Part shown: positions 19,421 through 27,270 of the stretch, piece by piece | How positions within the stretch are numbered: position 1 is the first letter of the stretch | How the letters are laid out: each line of letters opens with the position of its first letter | From: Trueperella pyogenes | GTDB lineage: Bacteria > Actinomycetota > Actinomycetes > Actinomycetales > Actinomycetaceae | Assembly (NCBI RefSeq): GCF_001070855.1 | Contig: NZ_JVLH01000014.1 | Coordinates: 244,437 to 308,436 of the forward strand | Direction: 5' to 3' | Length of the DNA stretch: 64,000 nt | The notes under the pieces: model-generated | Databases searched by the model: none | What the model was told of the DNA's origin: nothing | What the model saw: the letters and a program-made list of their open reading frames with translations, nothing else | Translations under genes and position numbers: made by a program

Positions 19421-19839
19421 GTGCCAGCAAAAGACACACGAAGTTGGTAAATGTCATGCCTCATAGCCTGTGTCTTTTGGTGACTTCGTGTGGAGGGGCG
19501 AGGACAGCCCCTGGATAACCTGCGCATTTTCTCGACTTCATGTGACAAACGCTCCCTGTTTGGCTGAGGAAACGAAGGAAACTTCGGTCTAGTTAAGAAC
19601 AACGTGTGCCTATTGAAGCTTTCCTGTGTCAAAGCCAGCTACACACGCACAGCGCCACCCGTATTCGCACGCACATCAACAAAATTGGTGCAAATATGCT
19701 GAAAGTTGGCGAATAGTATCCTGGTGAAACTGTCTGAATGTCCCGTGAATTTGTAAGATGACTTATGTGGTGACTGAGACCTGACTCACGTGTCACTTTT
19801 CAGTCGCGCATCCATATCATTCATCCAGAAGGACCAAAG
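19421..19839. other. Non-coding gap upstream of the sialidase gene
   Basis: I see no gene here. The first part contains competing inverted repeats: CAAAAGACACA (19428-19438) can pair with 19469-19479, and the overlapping CACACGAAGT (19435-19444) can pair with 19483-19492. A TAGTAT box at 19714-19719 could be the -10 of the sialidase promoter, but no convincing -35 is present at the right spacing. AGAAGGA just before 19840 is the ribosome binding site. Confidence 0.4.
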
Positions 19840-22203
19840 ATGACCCTCCGTCGATATGGGCGGGCCCTGGCAGCCGTCTCAGGTGCGGCACTCATGTGTG
19901 CTTCGCTCTCCGTGCCGGCACTGGCAACCCCCGAAAGTGACACGCAACCCGGCAACGCAGCCACGGCCTCGGCAAGTGAAACAACGCCGGCTCCCATCAC
20001 CGTTACTGCAACGCGAAGCGACAAACTGGGGGACAAAGTCTACGTCGGGGATACCCTCACGTATACCTTCACCTACACGAACCAGACTGACAGTGCTCTG
20101 ACCGTATTCCCGAAGGAATCAAACCTTTCTGGCGTCCTGACGACCGGTGCACCGAACTGTCGCTGGCACAATCTTTCTGCACACACCACTAAGCAGTGCA
20201 CCAGCGCGACGTATACAGTGACCGAGGCCGACCTAGCAGCCGGTTCCTTCACCCCGACCTCGGCCTGGGCGGCGACCCGTGACCGCAATGGCAACGACGT
20301 GATCGCCGGTGGAATTTCCGCCAATGCCGAGGCCGTCACCGTTCTTCCCGGCTCTCGCGCACCTGAACCCGACCCGGTGGAAACCCCTAAGGACTACGCG
20401 ATCGGCGAGGTCGCACGCCTGGCCTCGCCCGGGGTGGCGGGCTTTAAATGCCATCGCATCCCCGCGCTGACCACTGCCACCAACGGCTGGATCATCGCTG
20501 CGTGGGATGGACGCCCCGAAACCTGCCAGGACGCACCCCAAGCAAACTCGATCGTCTACCGCATTTCGAAGGATGGCGGTAAGTCGTGGACGCCGATCCA
20601 AACTGCTCTAGCTGGGACGCCCGGCGCGACTAAGGTCGGTTTCTCTGATCCTTCTTTTGTCGTCGATCGCACCACCGGGACGATCTTCCTCTTCTCGGTG
20701 AAGTCCTTTGATGCGGGACTTTTCCAGTCGCAGCTGGGAACCGATCCCAACGCTCGCAACATCCTTCACGCACACGTTGTCGAGTCGCACGACAACGGTC
20801 AGACGTGGGTGAATCCCCGCACGATTACCGATCAGGTGACGCAGGGGCATGACGACCAGTGGTTCACGCGTTTCGCATCTTCTGGTGAAGGCATCCAGCT
20901 GCGCTACGGCGCGCATGCCGGTCGCTTGATTCAGCAGTACGCGGTCGCAAATGCTGGTAGCACCTCGCTCATGGCCGTTTCGGTCTACTCGGATGACCAC
21001 GGCGCAAGCTGGAAGCCGGGGGCACCTAGCGAGGGCAGCGCTGATGAGAATAAGGTTGTCGAGCTCTCCGACGGTCGCCTGCTGCTCAACTCTCGTACTC
21101 AGGGAACCGCGGGCCAGCGCCTCGAGGCGATTTCTTACGATGGTGGCCAGACCTGGGGACCTTTCCGCCACAACTGGGACCTGACGGATCCTCGCAACAA
21201 TGCCTCGATCATTCGCGCATACCCGAATGCGCCTCAGGGCTCGGCGCGTGCTCGCGTGCTGCTCTTCTCGAACGCGGATTCCTCCAGTGCCCGCGCGAAT
21301 GGAACGATTCGCGTGTCCTACGACGATGGCTTTACCTGGAATGAGGGCAAGGTCTTCGAAAGCGGAGACATGGCCTACTCGACCCTGCACGCGCTGAATG
21401 ATGGAACCTGGGGCCTGCTGTATGAGACCGGTGGGTACAAGAACATTGATTTCATGCGCGTTGACGCTGCGTACCTGGGCTTGAGCGACCCGGGCGAGGA
21501 CATTGCAACTACTCCGCAGCCGACCCCTTCGGTCGATCCGCAGCCCGCGCCCACGCCGGCTCCGACGGTAGAGCCGACTCCGGCTCCCACGGCGGCACCT
21601 ACTCCCTCGGTGGACCCGACTCCGGCCCCGTCAGTCGATCCCACGCCTGCTCCGCAGCCCGCCCCTGATCCTGAGCCGACTCCGGCCCCCGATCCCACGC
21701 CTTCCGCAACACCCGCGCACTGGGTGAACACCGGCGCTGGCTGGAAGTGGCAGCTCGAGGACGGCAGCTTCGCGGCCTCGCAAAGCGTCGTCATTGGCGA
21801 TGCGACCTACCGTTTCAATGCCGATGGAATCATGGTCACCGGTTGGGACCAGCAGGACGGAAAGTGGAGCCACTACACCTCCTATGGTGCGCGCACGAAT
21901 GGCTGGTTCGAGGAGGCCGGTCACTGGTACTACTTCGATTCGAGCACGGGTGTCATGAAGATCTGGTGGGCGCAGATTGACGGCCACTGGTACAACTTCG
22001 GACTTGATGGCCGCATGGTGACCGGCTGGAGGAACCTCGACGGGCACTGGTACCGCTTTGGAACTGACGGTCATATGGCGACCGGATGGCAGCGAATTGG
22101 CCTGTCCTGGTACTACTTCGGGAACGATGGTCAGATGCGTACCGGCTGGCAGATGATCGATGGTCGCTGGTACTACTTCGCTCGTTCGGGAGCGTGGATC
22201 TGA
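19840..22203 (+). CDS. nanH: Secreted sialidase (neuraminidase) with cell-wall-binding repeats
   Basis: A 787-residue exo-alpha-sialidase. A signal peptide (cleavage near ALA, residue 29) is followed by a beta-sandwich domain (about 50-170). The catalytic beta-propeller has the arginine motif CHRIPAL at 204-210 (the usual (F/Y)RIP) and five Asp boxes of the S.D.G..W type, for example 243-250 and 316-323. A Pro/Thr-rich linker covers about 565-630. The C-terminus (about 640-787) consists of repeats of the GW...GHWYYF type, like choline/glucan-binding repeats of Gram-positive surface proteins, in place of an LPXTG anchor. Released sialic acid would come from host glycans. The gene is monocistronic between two terminators. 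Confidence 0.92.
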   Translation: MTLRRYGRALAAVSGAALMCASLSVPALATPESDTQPGNAATASASETTPAPITVTATRSDKLGDKVYVGDTLTYTFTYTNQTDSALTVFPKESNLSGVLTTGAPNCRWHNLSAHTTKQCTSATYTVTEADLAAGSFTPTSAWAATRDRNGNDVIAGGISANAEAVTVLPGSRAPEPDPVETPKDYAIGEVARLASPGVAGFKCHRIPALTTATNGWIIAAWDGRPETCQDAPQANSIVYRISKDGGKSWTPIQTALAGTPGATKVGFSDPSFVVDRTTGTIFLFSVKSFDAGLFQSQLGTDPNARNILHAHVVESHDNGQTWVNPRTITDQVTQGHDDQWFTRFASSGEGIQLRYGAHAGRLIQQYAVANAGSTSLMAVSVYSDDHGASWKPGAPSEGSADENKVVELSDGRLLLNSRTQGTAGQRLEAISYDGGQTWGPFRHNWDLTDPRNNASIIRAYPNAPQGSARARVLLFSNADSSSARANGTIRVSYDDGFTWNEGKVFESGDMAYSTLHALNDGTWGLLYETGGYKNIDFMRVDAAYLGLSDPGEDIATTPQPTPSVDPQPAPTPAPTVEPTPAPTAAPTPSVDPTPAPSVDPTPAPQPAPDPEPTPAPDPTPSATPAHWVNTGAGWKWQLEDGSFAASQSVVIGDATYRFNADGIMVTGWDQQDGKWSHYTSYGARTNGWFEEAGHWYYFDSSTGVMKIWWAQIDGHWYNFGLDGRMVTGWRNLDGHWYRFGTDGHMATGWQRIGLSWYYFGNDGQMRTGWQMIDGRWYYFARSGAWI

Positions 22204-22236
22204 GCTGATCCTCTGATGTGTCGTTGATTAACGAGG

Positions 22237-22282
22237 CCGGGGCCGGGGAGTGCGATTATGCTCCCCGGCCCCGGTTTTCTTT
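22237..22282 (+). terminator. Intrinsic terminator after the sialidase gene
   Basis: A perfect 14-bp GC-rich stem (22237-22250 with 22261-22274), a 10-nt loop and TTTTCTTT. It is strong and lies 34 bp after the stop codon. Confidence 0.92.
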
Positions 22283-22371
22283 GGGATTGCTATCGGGGTA
22301 GGTAAGCAAGTCCACGTTCCGTGCCCACGGTTCCCCGGTCGAGGGATTGCTATCGGGACAGGGAAGCGAGG
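22283..22371. repeat. Direct repeat pair of about 28 bp
   Basis: GGGATTGCTATCGGG at 22283 recurs at 22344, and both copies continue with a similar AGG.AAGC.AG tail. The copies are 61 bp apart, between the sialidase terminator and the next gene. Function unknown. Confidence 0.6.
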
Positions 22372-22383
22372 GGAAGGAGAGGG

Positions 22384-22785
22384 CTAGGCCTCGTCGGCGG
22401 AGGACTGGTCTTCTTCGATCGTCGCCAGCGCAACCTGGGTTGCACCTGCTCGCGCGTTCCAGCCGAGGACTCCGACGGTGAGAGCGCCCATCACAAGAAA
22501 AATGAGGCTGGTCGAGGTTGAGCCAGCTGAGTGCATGAAGGCCATTGCAATGACGGCGATTCCTTGCGCGGTTCCCAAGACTCCGCCCATGAAGAGGAGG
22601 ACCCACACGGCTTGATGGCCTGCATTCCAGGCGTGCGAGCCGACCGGGATATCGCGCAGATAGAGGCCGAGGGGAGGGCGAACGGCTTGGTTGCGGACCA
22701 GAAGCCCGGTCACGAAGAGGTGGAGGCCGGCAATGACAACGATGAGTGCGGCGCAAACCAGAAGGATAGTGACCAGGGTGTTCAT
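22384..22785 (-). CDS. Small integral membrane protein, unknown function
   Basis: A 133-residue protein with about four membrane segments: residues 5-28, around 62-84, around 88-108 and a short segment before the acidic tail IEEDQSSADEA. A conserved-looking soluble loop, RPPLGLYLRDIPVGSHAWNAG, separates the first two. I do not recognise a characterised family. It diverges from the PH-domain protein gene, with 88 bp between the starts. Confidence 0.7.
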   Translation of the reverse strand: MNTLVTILLVCAALIVVIAGLHLFVTGLLVRNQAVRPPLGLYLRDIPVGSHAWNAGHQAVWVLLFMGGVLGTAQGIAVIAMAFMHSAGSTSTSLIFLVMGALTVGVLGWNARAGATQVALATIEEDQSSADEA

Positions 22786-22861
22786 GTGTTTCCTCTCGAC
22801 TGTTCCAGACTAGCAGGATCGTGGGGAGAGGAAATTTCCAGAAGGTTTCTTCGCGGTCTGG

Positions 22862-22867
22862 CAGAAT
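22862..22867 (+). promoter_or_regulatory. -10 box for a leaderless membrane-protein gene
   Basis: CAGAAT ends 6 nt before the ATG at 22874 and no ribosome binding site is present. The geometry matches that seen at dgt, dnaG, leuB and ybaK. Confidence 0.35.
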
Positions 22868-22873
22868 GAGGCC

Positions 22874-23386
22874 ATGGGTTTGTCGAAGAAGCTCTTGAGC
22901 AAAGATGAAGTCGTTGTTCGCCACATGCACACGCACATCAAGGTGCTGCTGTGGAGGATCGTGGCGGTTGTGCTGCTGCTTGCTGCCGCGATTGTTGGAT
23001 CGGTGTTTGTGCCTGTGGACTCGCGAAAGTGGGCGCTGCCCGCGATTTGGATCGTCTTTGTGATCGTGGCGATTCCGCTGTTCGTCATTCCTTGGCTGAA
23101 GTGGTTGTCGGCGACCTACACGGTGACGACGAAGCGGATCATTACGCGCTCGGGTATTTTCCAGCGCACGGGGCACGACCTGCCGCTCAGTCGTATCTCG
23201 GACATTCAGATGGTCAAGGATCTGAACGATCGCCTGTTCGGATGTGGAACTCTGGCCTTACAGACCTCGGCTGACGACCCGCTGCTGTTGCACGATGTGC
23301 CGAATGTGGAGATCGTGCAGGTGGAGATCTCGAACCTGCTGTTCAACGACGTTCAAGGAGCGATCGACGCCGACCCGAATTCGTGA
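22874..23386 (+). CDS. Membrane-anchored bacterial PH-domain protein (bPH2)
   Basis: A 170-residue protein with two adjacent transmembrane helices (residues about 25-47 and 55-75) followed by a bacterial PH (DUF304/YdbS-YdbT) domain. The domain is recognised by TYTVTTKRIITRSGIFQRTGHDLPLSRISDIQM and then GCGTLALQTSADDPLLLHDVP. The family lies at the inner face of the membrane; its precise role is not known. The start ATG has a -10 box 6 nt upstream and no Shine-Dalgarno, so the transcript is probably leaderless. Confidence 0.88.
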   Translation: MGLSKKLLSKDEVVVRHMHTHIKVLLWRIVAVVLLLAAAIVGSVFVPVDSRKWALPAIWIVFVIVAIPLFVIPWLKWLSATYTVTTKRIITRSGIFQRTGHDLPLSRISDIQMVKDLNDRLFGCGTLALQTSADDPLLLHDVPNVEIVQVEISNLLFNDVQGAIDADPNS

Positions 23387-23480
23387 GGGGTACGCGGCAG
23401 TAGCTCTAAACTACTCATTCGGAAGCTGGAATGTAGACGCACGGAACTGTATCGGCGCTCTCTTCTAAATTTGGGCTTAG

Positions 23481-23969
23481 CCCGGTGTCTCCGCCATTAA
23501 TCTGGATGGGTCATTCGCATCAGACTATTCTTCCTACGGCTACAGCGTCACCACTGCGGCGTTCGGAGTTCCTATTAAAGTCCGTGACTATGATAAGGGA
23601 CAGATCAGCCATACAAGCGGCACCTCTATTGCAACCCCCATCGTTGCCGCGTCTCTTGCGTTGGCACGTCAAAAGTGGCCTGACGCAACGTCGAATCAGC
23701 TCCTGCAGCTGCTTATACACACCGGTTCAAACGCCCAGAATGCGTGGAACAACCGCACGGGCTATGGAGCCGCCAACCCCGTTGCGCTCATCAATACGAA
23801 TCCCTCTCAGTATTCTGATGAGAATCCCGTGAGCCAAAAGGCTGACGACGCGTACCCCACCACTGAGATGGTCCGCGACTACGGGGACGGGCGCGCTGAG
23901 GCGCCGCTGGGCAGGTTTGACGATACGTACGTGTGTCGAGGAACGGACGACATCTACATCCACGCGTAA
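23481..23969 (+). pseudogene. 3' fragment of a subtilisin-like serine protease gene
   Basis: The frame opens right after a stop at 23478-23480 and has no start codon. It encodes the C-terminal part of a subtilase: a beta strand region, then SHTSGTSIATPIVAASLALA, which carries the catalytic Ser in the GTSxAxP motif, then ARQKWPDATSNQLLQLL as in S8 proteases. After GYGAANPVALI the frame continues about 60 residues with no membrane anchor. The Asp and His of the triad are missing, so the product would be inactive. The 90 bp between the PH-domain gene and this fragment look like a deletion scar. Confidence 0.8.
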
Positions 23970-24039
23970 TTCCTGCCCCAGACACCGCATCTGGGTACCA
24001 GCCCCGCATTCCACCGGAAGTAACCCCATGACACACACG

Positions 24040-24388
24040 CCGTCAGCGCCCAGCGCACCGCTGCGCGCGAGACCTTGGCACGCGGGTCGGCCGCTTGACT
24101 CACGTCTTGGCGCCACACGTGGGCACACTCTGGGCGCCGGTAGCGGCGCACGCTCACATGCAAAATCGTGGGGCGCCACCCGCAGGGCTCGTACGCTAAG
24201 CGCCTGACCACCGTGCCACGAGAAATTCCCTGGCACCCGCAGCGTCGACACCACCGGTCCTCACCAGTAATACGGCACGCCAACACTGCATGGTCTGCCT
24301 CAATGCGCTGACCCGTCACCTCCAACCCCAGGTCATCCAGGCGCGTGAACGCGCTCAGATCAGGGCGATCAAAGATAGTATTGGGCAT
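24040..24388 (-). pseudogene. ISL3-family transposase, N-terminal fragment
   Basis: From the ATG at 24388 the product begins MPNTIFDRPDLSAFTRLDDL and carries the ISL3 N-terminal zinc-binding helix-turn-helix domain: WCRRCGCQG, then VVRRLAYEPCGWRP, then RYRRPECAHVWRQD with the second Cys/His pair. After KVSRAAVRWAL the sequence no longer follows the family and the frame runs out into neighbouring DNA. No catalytic domain remains. One of the usual Cys residues in RYRC.EC is an Arg here, a further sign of decay. Confidence 0.78.
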
Positions 24389-24507
24389 GTCGAGGTCTTT
24401 CGGATGGACGGTGTAGGAATCTCCGTCATCGGAAGACCTCGCCCCCTGCCCGGCCGCGACACCCCCAACCCCGCCCACAACACCTACACCCTCAAATGCG
24501 AAGAGCC
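24040..24507 (-). mobile_element. Remnant of an ISL3-family insertion sequence
   Basis: The outer end is marked by the ISL3-type terminal repeat GGCTCTTCGCATTT, read leftward from 24507 to 24494. It is followed by the N-terminal part of the transposase gene (start at 24388). The other end and the catalytic DDE domain are missing; similarity stops around 24040-24060, next to the subtilase fragment. The element is therefore a one-ended remnant and cannot move by itself. Confidence 0.75.
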
Positions 24508-24621
24508 GCCATACCGTCACCCTAACAAGGCCCATGTACATCTGCGGCACGCGTGGTGATGGAAGCCTTGCATTGGGGCCTGCGTCACTGATGTGCGAAA
24601 GGGGCCGTCCGTGGTGTTCCG

Positions 24622-24658
24622 CGGGCGGCCCCCAGCAGCCTAACGCTCAGCCCTTGCG
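24622..24658. repeat. 37-bp direct repeat, copy A (valS 3' end)
   Basis: Identical to 27234-27270. The repeat consists of one arm of the valS terminator hairpin, the stop codon and the last three codons of valS. Upstream of the identical core, the other terminator arm (24601-24620) is also recognisable but diverged. The two copies bracket the AAA ATPase gene. Confidence 0.9.
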
Positions 24659-24730
24659 TTCAATAGAGGAAACGCAAGTAATGTCCTTCTGGCATTGCGG
24701 GGGATGTACAACATTGACTAGTGCCTGTCG

Positions 24731-27058
24731 CTAGTTGAATGTTGGATCGCCTGGTCGTGCTCGCATCATCATTTCGTAATGCCCTCTATGTGCTCCATCG
24801 TCAATAGTTGAAAATACCTCTTCAAAAGCGTTAAGCAGCTGCATTGGTTTCCAAGAAGAAATTTCGTAAATCTCTGAACCGATCGCGGAGTGAGAAGTTG
24901 AATTACAGAATGCGAGCAAAATTGCCACCTTTTTATTGGTTGATAGGCCCAGCGATGTGATTGACCCCTTTTCGCCAATGTCGAGGAAATATGACTCGAT
25001 AATGCGACGCATCACGTTGCCAAGCAGAGGAAACTTTGGCGACGGAATAGGCCGGCCTTTTGTGCTCTTGATGAGATTGCGACAACGTCTAATTTCTGCC
25101 CAAAGGTCGTTGTATTCGTTAGTGATACGTGATGTGGCTTCTGGGCCGGAAATAACCGATCCTCCCTCATCTTTGGAAATTAGATAGAAGCCGGCAACGT
25201 TATCGTCATTATTGTTGTCACTGAGATAGCTGTAGGCAACTTCCTTAAGAAAGCGGGTATTGTGTGAGGTTATGACAACCTGTTTAACTGGATGTGTCTT
25301 GCGGAAGTCGGAAATCTGTTTCAACAGTTGGCGAATAATGTTGGTAATGAGAAAGAATGTCTCAGCATCTGTGGAGGCGATAGGGTCATCGATTACGAGC
25401 AGAGTGTGCGGTAGATGAGTGTTGTTTTGTGGACTTCCGCTATCGTCATAGTACTTTGTAATGAAGTAGAGAAATGTAAGTAACGTTCGCTCGCCTTCTG
25501 ATAAGGTTGATGTGTCAATGGGGACGTTCGTGCCATCTGCAGTGTGTCTGATTAAGACATATTGGCCAACTGTTGCGGTATTGTTGTCCGTGTGTGTTGT
25601 TGGTGGAATAATTAGGCTGAATGAAGTAAATCCGATATATTTAAGTAAGTCGTTGATGAACTCCATTTTTATGCCAACGCTAGTTAGCTTTGTTTCCTCT
25701 GTTTTAATCCTATTTTGTGTTCCTGCGATTTCTCTCTCTATGTTATACATGTCGGTGTTAGAGGGTTTGGTTTTGATAATTTCGTCAAGCTGTTCTTTGT
25801 ACTGTGTTAGGTTTGTCTTAAACTCTACAAAAGTTAGATAGTCATAAAGACTGTTCTCAACTTCGGTGAGCATCTGGCTTCTTGTGTGGCGGCCAGCTTG
25901 AATTGTCTGATTGTAACTTTTAACTATGTTTGAAACTTGATTTAGGTATCTATCTGTTTCTCGCATAGGATCTTTGGTGAGCCCTGTTGATAGTGGGGTG
26001 CTGGGTTTGAGCTCCTTCAGTTGAATGTGGTCTTTGATTAGCTTTATATTTGTGAGTGCATCAGACATTGCTTGAATTTCGCCATTGAACTCAATGGATT
26101 TGTATGTCGGATCGCTCCTGAGTAATTCGATAAGACTTGAGACTTGTTCAATGTATTGTCCTATTGATTGCTTTGCTTGTTTGATGCTTTGTAGTTGTGT
26201 TTCACGTTCTGTGTTGAATAAGTTGTTCAGTCCTGTAATGATCGATTGTGTAAGCTCGCGTTGGCAGAATGGGCATGCCGATATTTCTTCTTCGGCTAGT
26301 AGGTCGAGTCCTTTACTGATCCAGTCGGAAAGATCGTGTGCGCTTGCGAACGCTGCCATTTCTGAATCGTTGTTTAATGGAGGTACTTTACTCAAGAGTT
26401 CCTCGATTGTCTCAAGTGAATATTCTGATTGTGGAATCTGAGGCTCCGGAACTTCTGAAGCGCCAGCTTTGGGAATCAGTTTTATTTTTTCAATGATGCT
26501 GTCAATGTTGTTTTGAGTCGTGGTTCTATCTTGAATCGTCTGTGATTCGTGTGAAAGCATCTTGTTGAGCAGTGTGGCATTTGTTCCCGGTATAAAGCTT
26601 CTTCTGCTAGGTAGTAGTCCGTCGTACTCTGATAGCATTTCTGCCAGCGCTTTTCTGCGCGTTGTTAGCCCTTTTTGGGTATGGTTTCTAAGGGTTTCTT
26701 CGCTTTTGTTTGCAGTTTCAATTTGTGTTTGCATTACTGCATGTTTCTCTCTTAATTCTTTGAGCGTGGTGGTTAGTCTATCTATTTCGTCCGCTGCTTC
26801 AGAACTCTCTTTTCCTAGCGTGATGTGACCTGGCGCCTGGCGTGTTCGAAAAGCTCCTCTGATGTAGTCTCTGTTGAATACTGCTACCTCTTCTATTTCG
26901 CTGTCGCTCGATTCAAAATTCATCGCGCCTATGTGATTTGAAATCGTTGTTTTACCTGATCCGTTTGGTCCGAATATGAAATTGAATGTTCGGAGTTCAG
27001 TCAGTTTTGTGCCCGGCGCGAAGCATGGGGTTCCGCTGAGGTCTACTTCGGTGATCAT
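24731..27058 (-). CDS. RloC/PrrC-like AAA ATPase with zinc-hook motif, candidate anticodon-nuclease-type defence protein
   Basis: A 775-residue ABC-type ATPase of the AAA_13 group. Walker A GPNGSGKT is at 30-37, and long coiled coils (about 85-130 and 280-460) flank a CPFC zinc-hook-like motif at 262-265. The signature STLSEGERT is around 520, Walker B LLVIDDP at 553-559 and the H-loop TSHN at 597-600. The C-terminal region (about 650-775) holds RRIIE (R684...E688) and a His at 723. This spacing resembles the Arg-Glu-His triad of the PrrC/RloC tRNA anticodon nucleases. AAAGGAGG precedes the ATG. Base composition is strikingly AT-rich compared with neighbours, pointing to recent acquisition. 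Family placement is firm, the nuclease role inferred. Confidence 0.8.
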   Translation of the reverse strand: MITEVDLSGTPCFAPGTKLTELRTFNFIFGPNGSGKTTISNHIGAMNFESSDSEIEEVAVFNRDYIRGAFRTRQAPGHITLGKESSEAADEIDRLTTTLKELREKHAVMQTQIETANKSEETLRNHTQKGLTTRRKALAEMLSEYDGLLPSRRSFIPGTNATLLNKMLSHESQTIQDRTTTQNNIDSIIEKIKLIPKAGASEVPEPQIPQSEYSLETIEELLSKVPPLNNDSEMAAFASAHDLSDWISKGLDLLAEEEISACPFCQRELTQSIITGLNNLFNTERETQLQSIKQAKQSIGQYIEQVSSLIELLRSDPTYKSIEFNGEIQAMSDALTNIKLIKDHIQLKELKPSTPLSTGLTKDPMRETDRYLNQVSNIVKSYNQTIQAGRHTRSQMLTEVENSLYDYLTFVEFKTNLTQYKEQLDEIIKTKPSNTDMYNIEREIAGTQNRIKTEETKLTSVGIKMEFINDLLKYIGFTSFSLIIPPTTHTDNNTATVGQYVLIRHTADGTNVPIDTSTLSEGERTLLTFLYFITKYYDDSGSPQNNTHLPHTLLVIDDPIASTDAETFFLITNIIRQLLKQISDFRKTHPVKQVVITSHNTRFLKEVAYSYLSDNNNDDNVAGFYLISKDEGGSVISGPEATSRITNEYNDLWAEIRRCRNLIKSTKGRPIPSPKFPLLGNVMRRIIESYFLDIGEKGSITSLGLSTNKKVAILLAFCNSTSHSAIGSEIYEISSWKPMQLLNAFEEVFSTIDDGAHRGHYEMMMRARPGDPTFN

Positions 27059-27207
27059 GTGCCCTCCTTTGGGTTATGTCTTGACAGTTGTAGTCTAATG
27101 TCCTGCAATGCGGTCGGTGTGTGTTATGCACTTGTCTGACAAGTACAAGAAGAAGTGTGGTGGGTCTCAACATCTTTACTGCGAAGCCCGTTTGAGAAAC
27201 AGGTATG
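27059..27207. other. Promoter-side gap of the RloC-like gene
   Basis: This 149-bp stretch holds no gene. It contains the ribosome binding site AAAGGAGG (reverse strand, 27064-27071) and should carry the promoter of the ATPase gene. No clear operator was seen. Confidence 0.3.
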
Positions 27208-27244
27208 AAAAAGGGGCCGCCCGTGGTTTCCCACGGGCGGCCCC
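27208..27244 (-). terminator. Terminator of valS (copy B)
   Basis: On the reverse strand, a perfect 14-bp stem of GGGGCCGCCCGTGG type with a 4-nt loop is followed by T5. It stands 14 bp after the valS stop. A diverged second copy of this hairpin lies at 24601-24633. Confidence 0.85.
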
Positions 27245-27270
27245 CAGCAGCCTAACGCTCAGCCCTTGCG
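27234..27270. repeat. 37-bp direct repeat, copy B (native valS 3' end)
   Basis: Identical to 24622-24658. This copy is in its native setting, with the terminator arm, the stop codon and the last codons still joined to valS sequence on the other side. The centres of the copies are 2612 bp apart. Confidence 0.9.

Noticed and set aside
24508..24600. Search for target-site duplication of the ISL3 remnant
   Set aside because: Only one terminal repeat survives, so no matching duplication can be identified.
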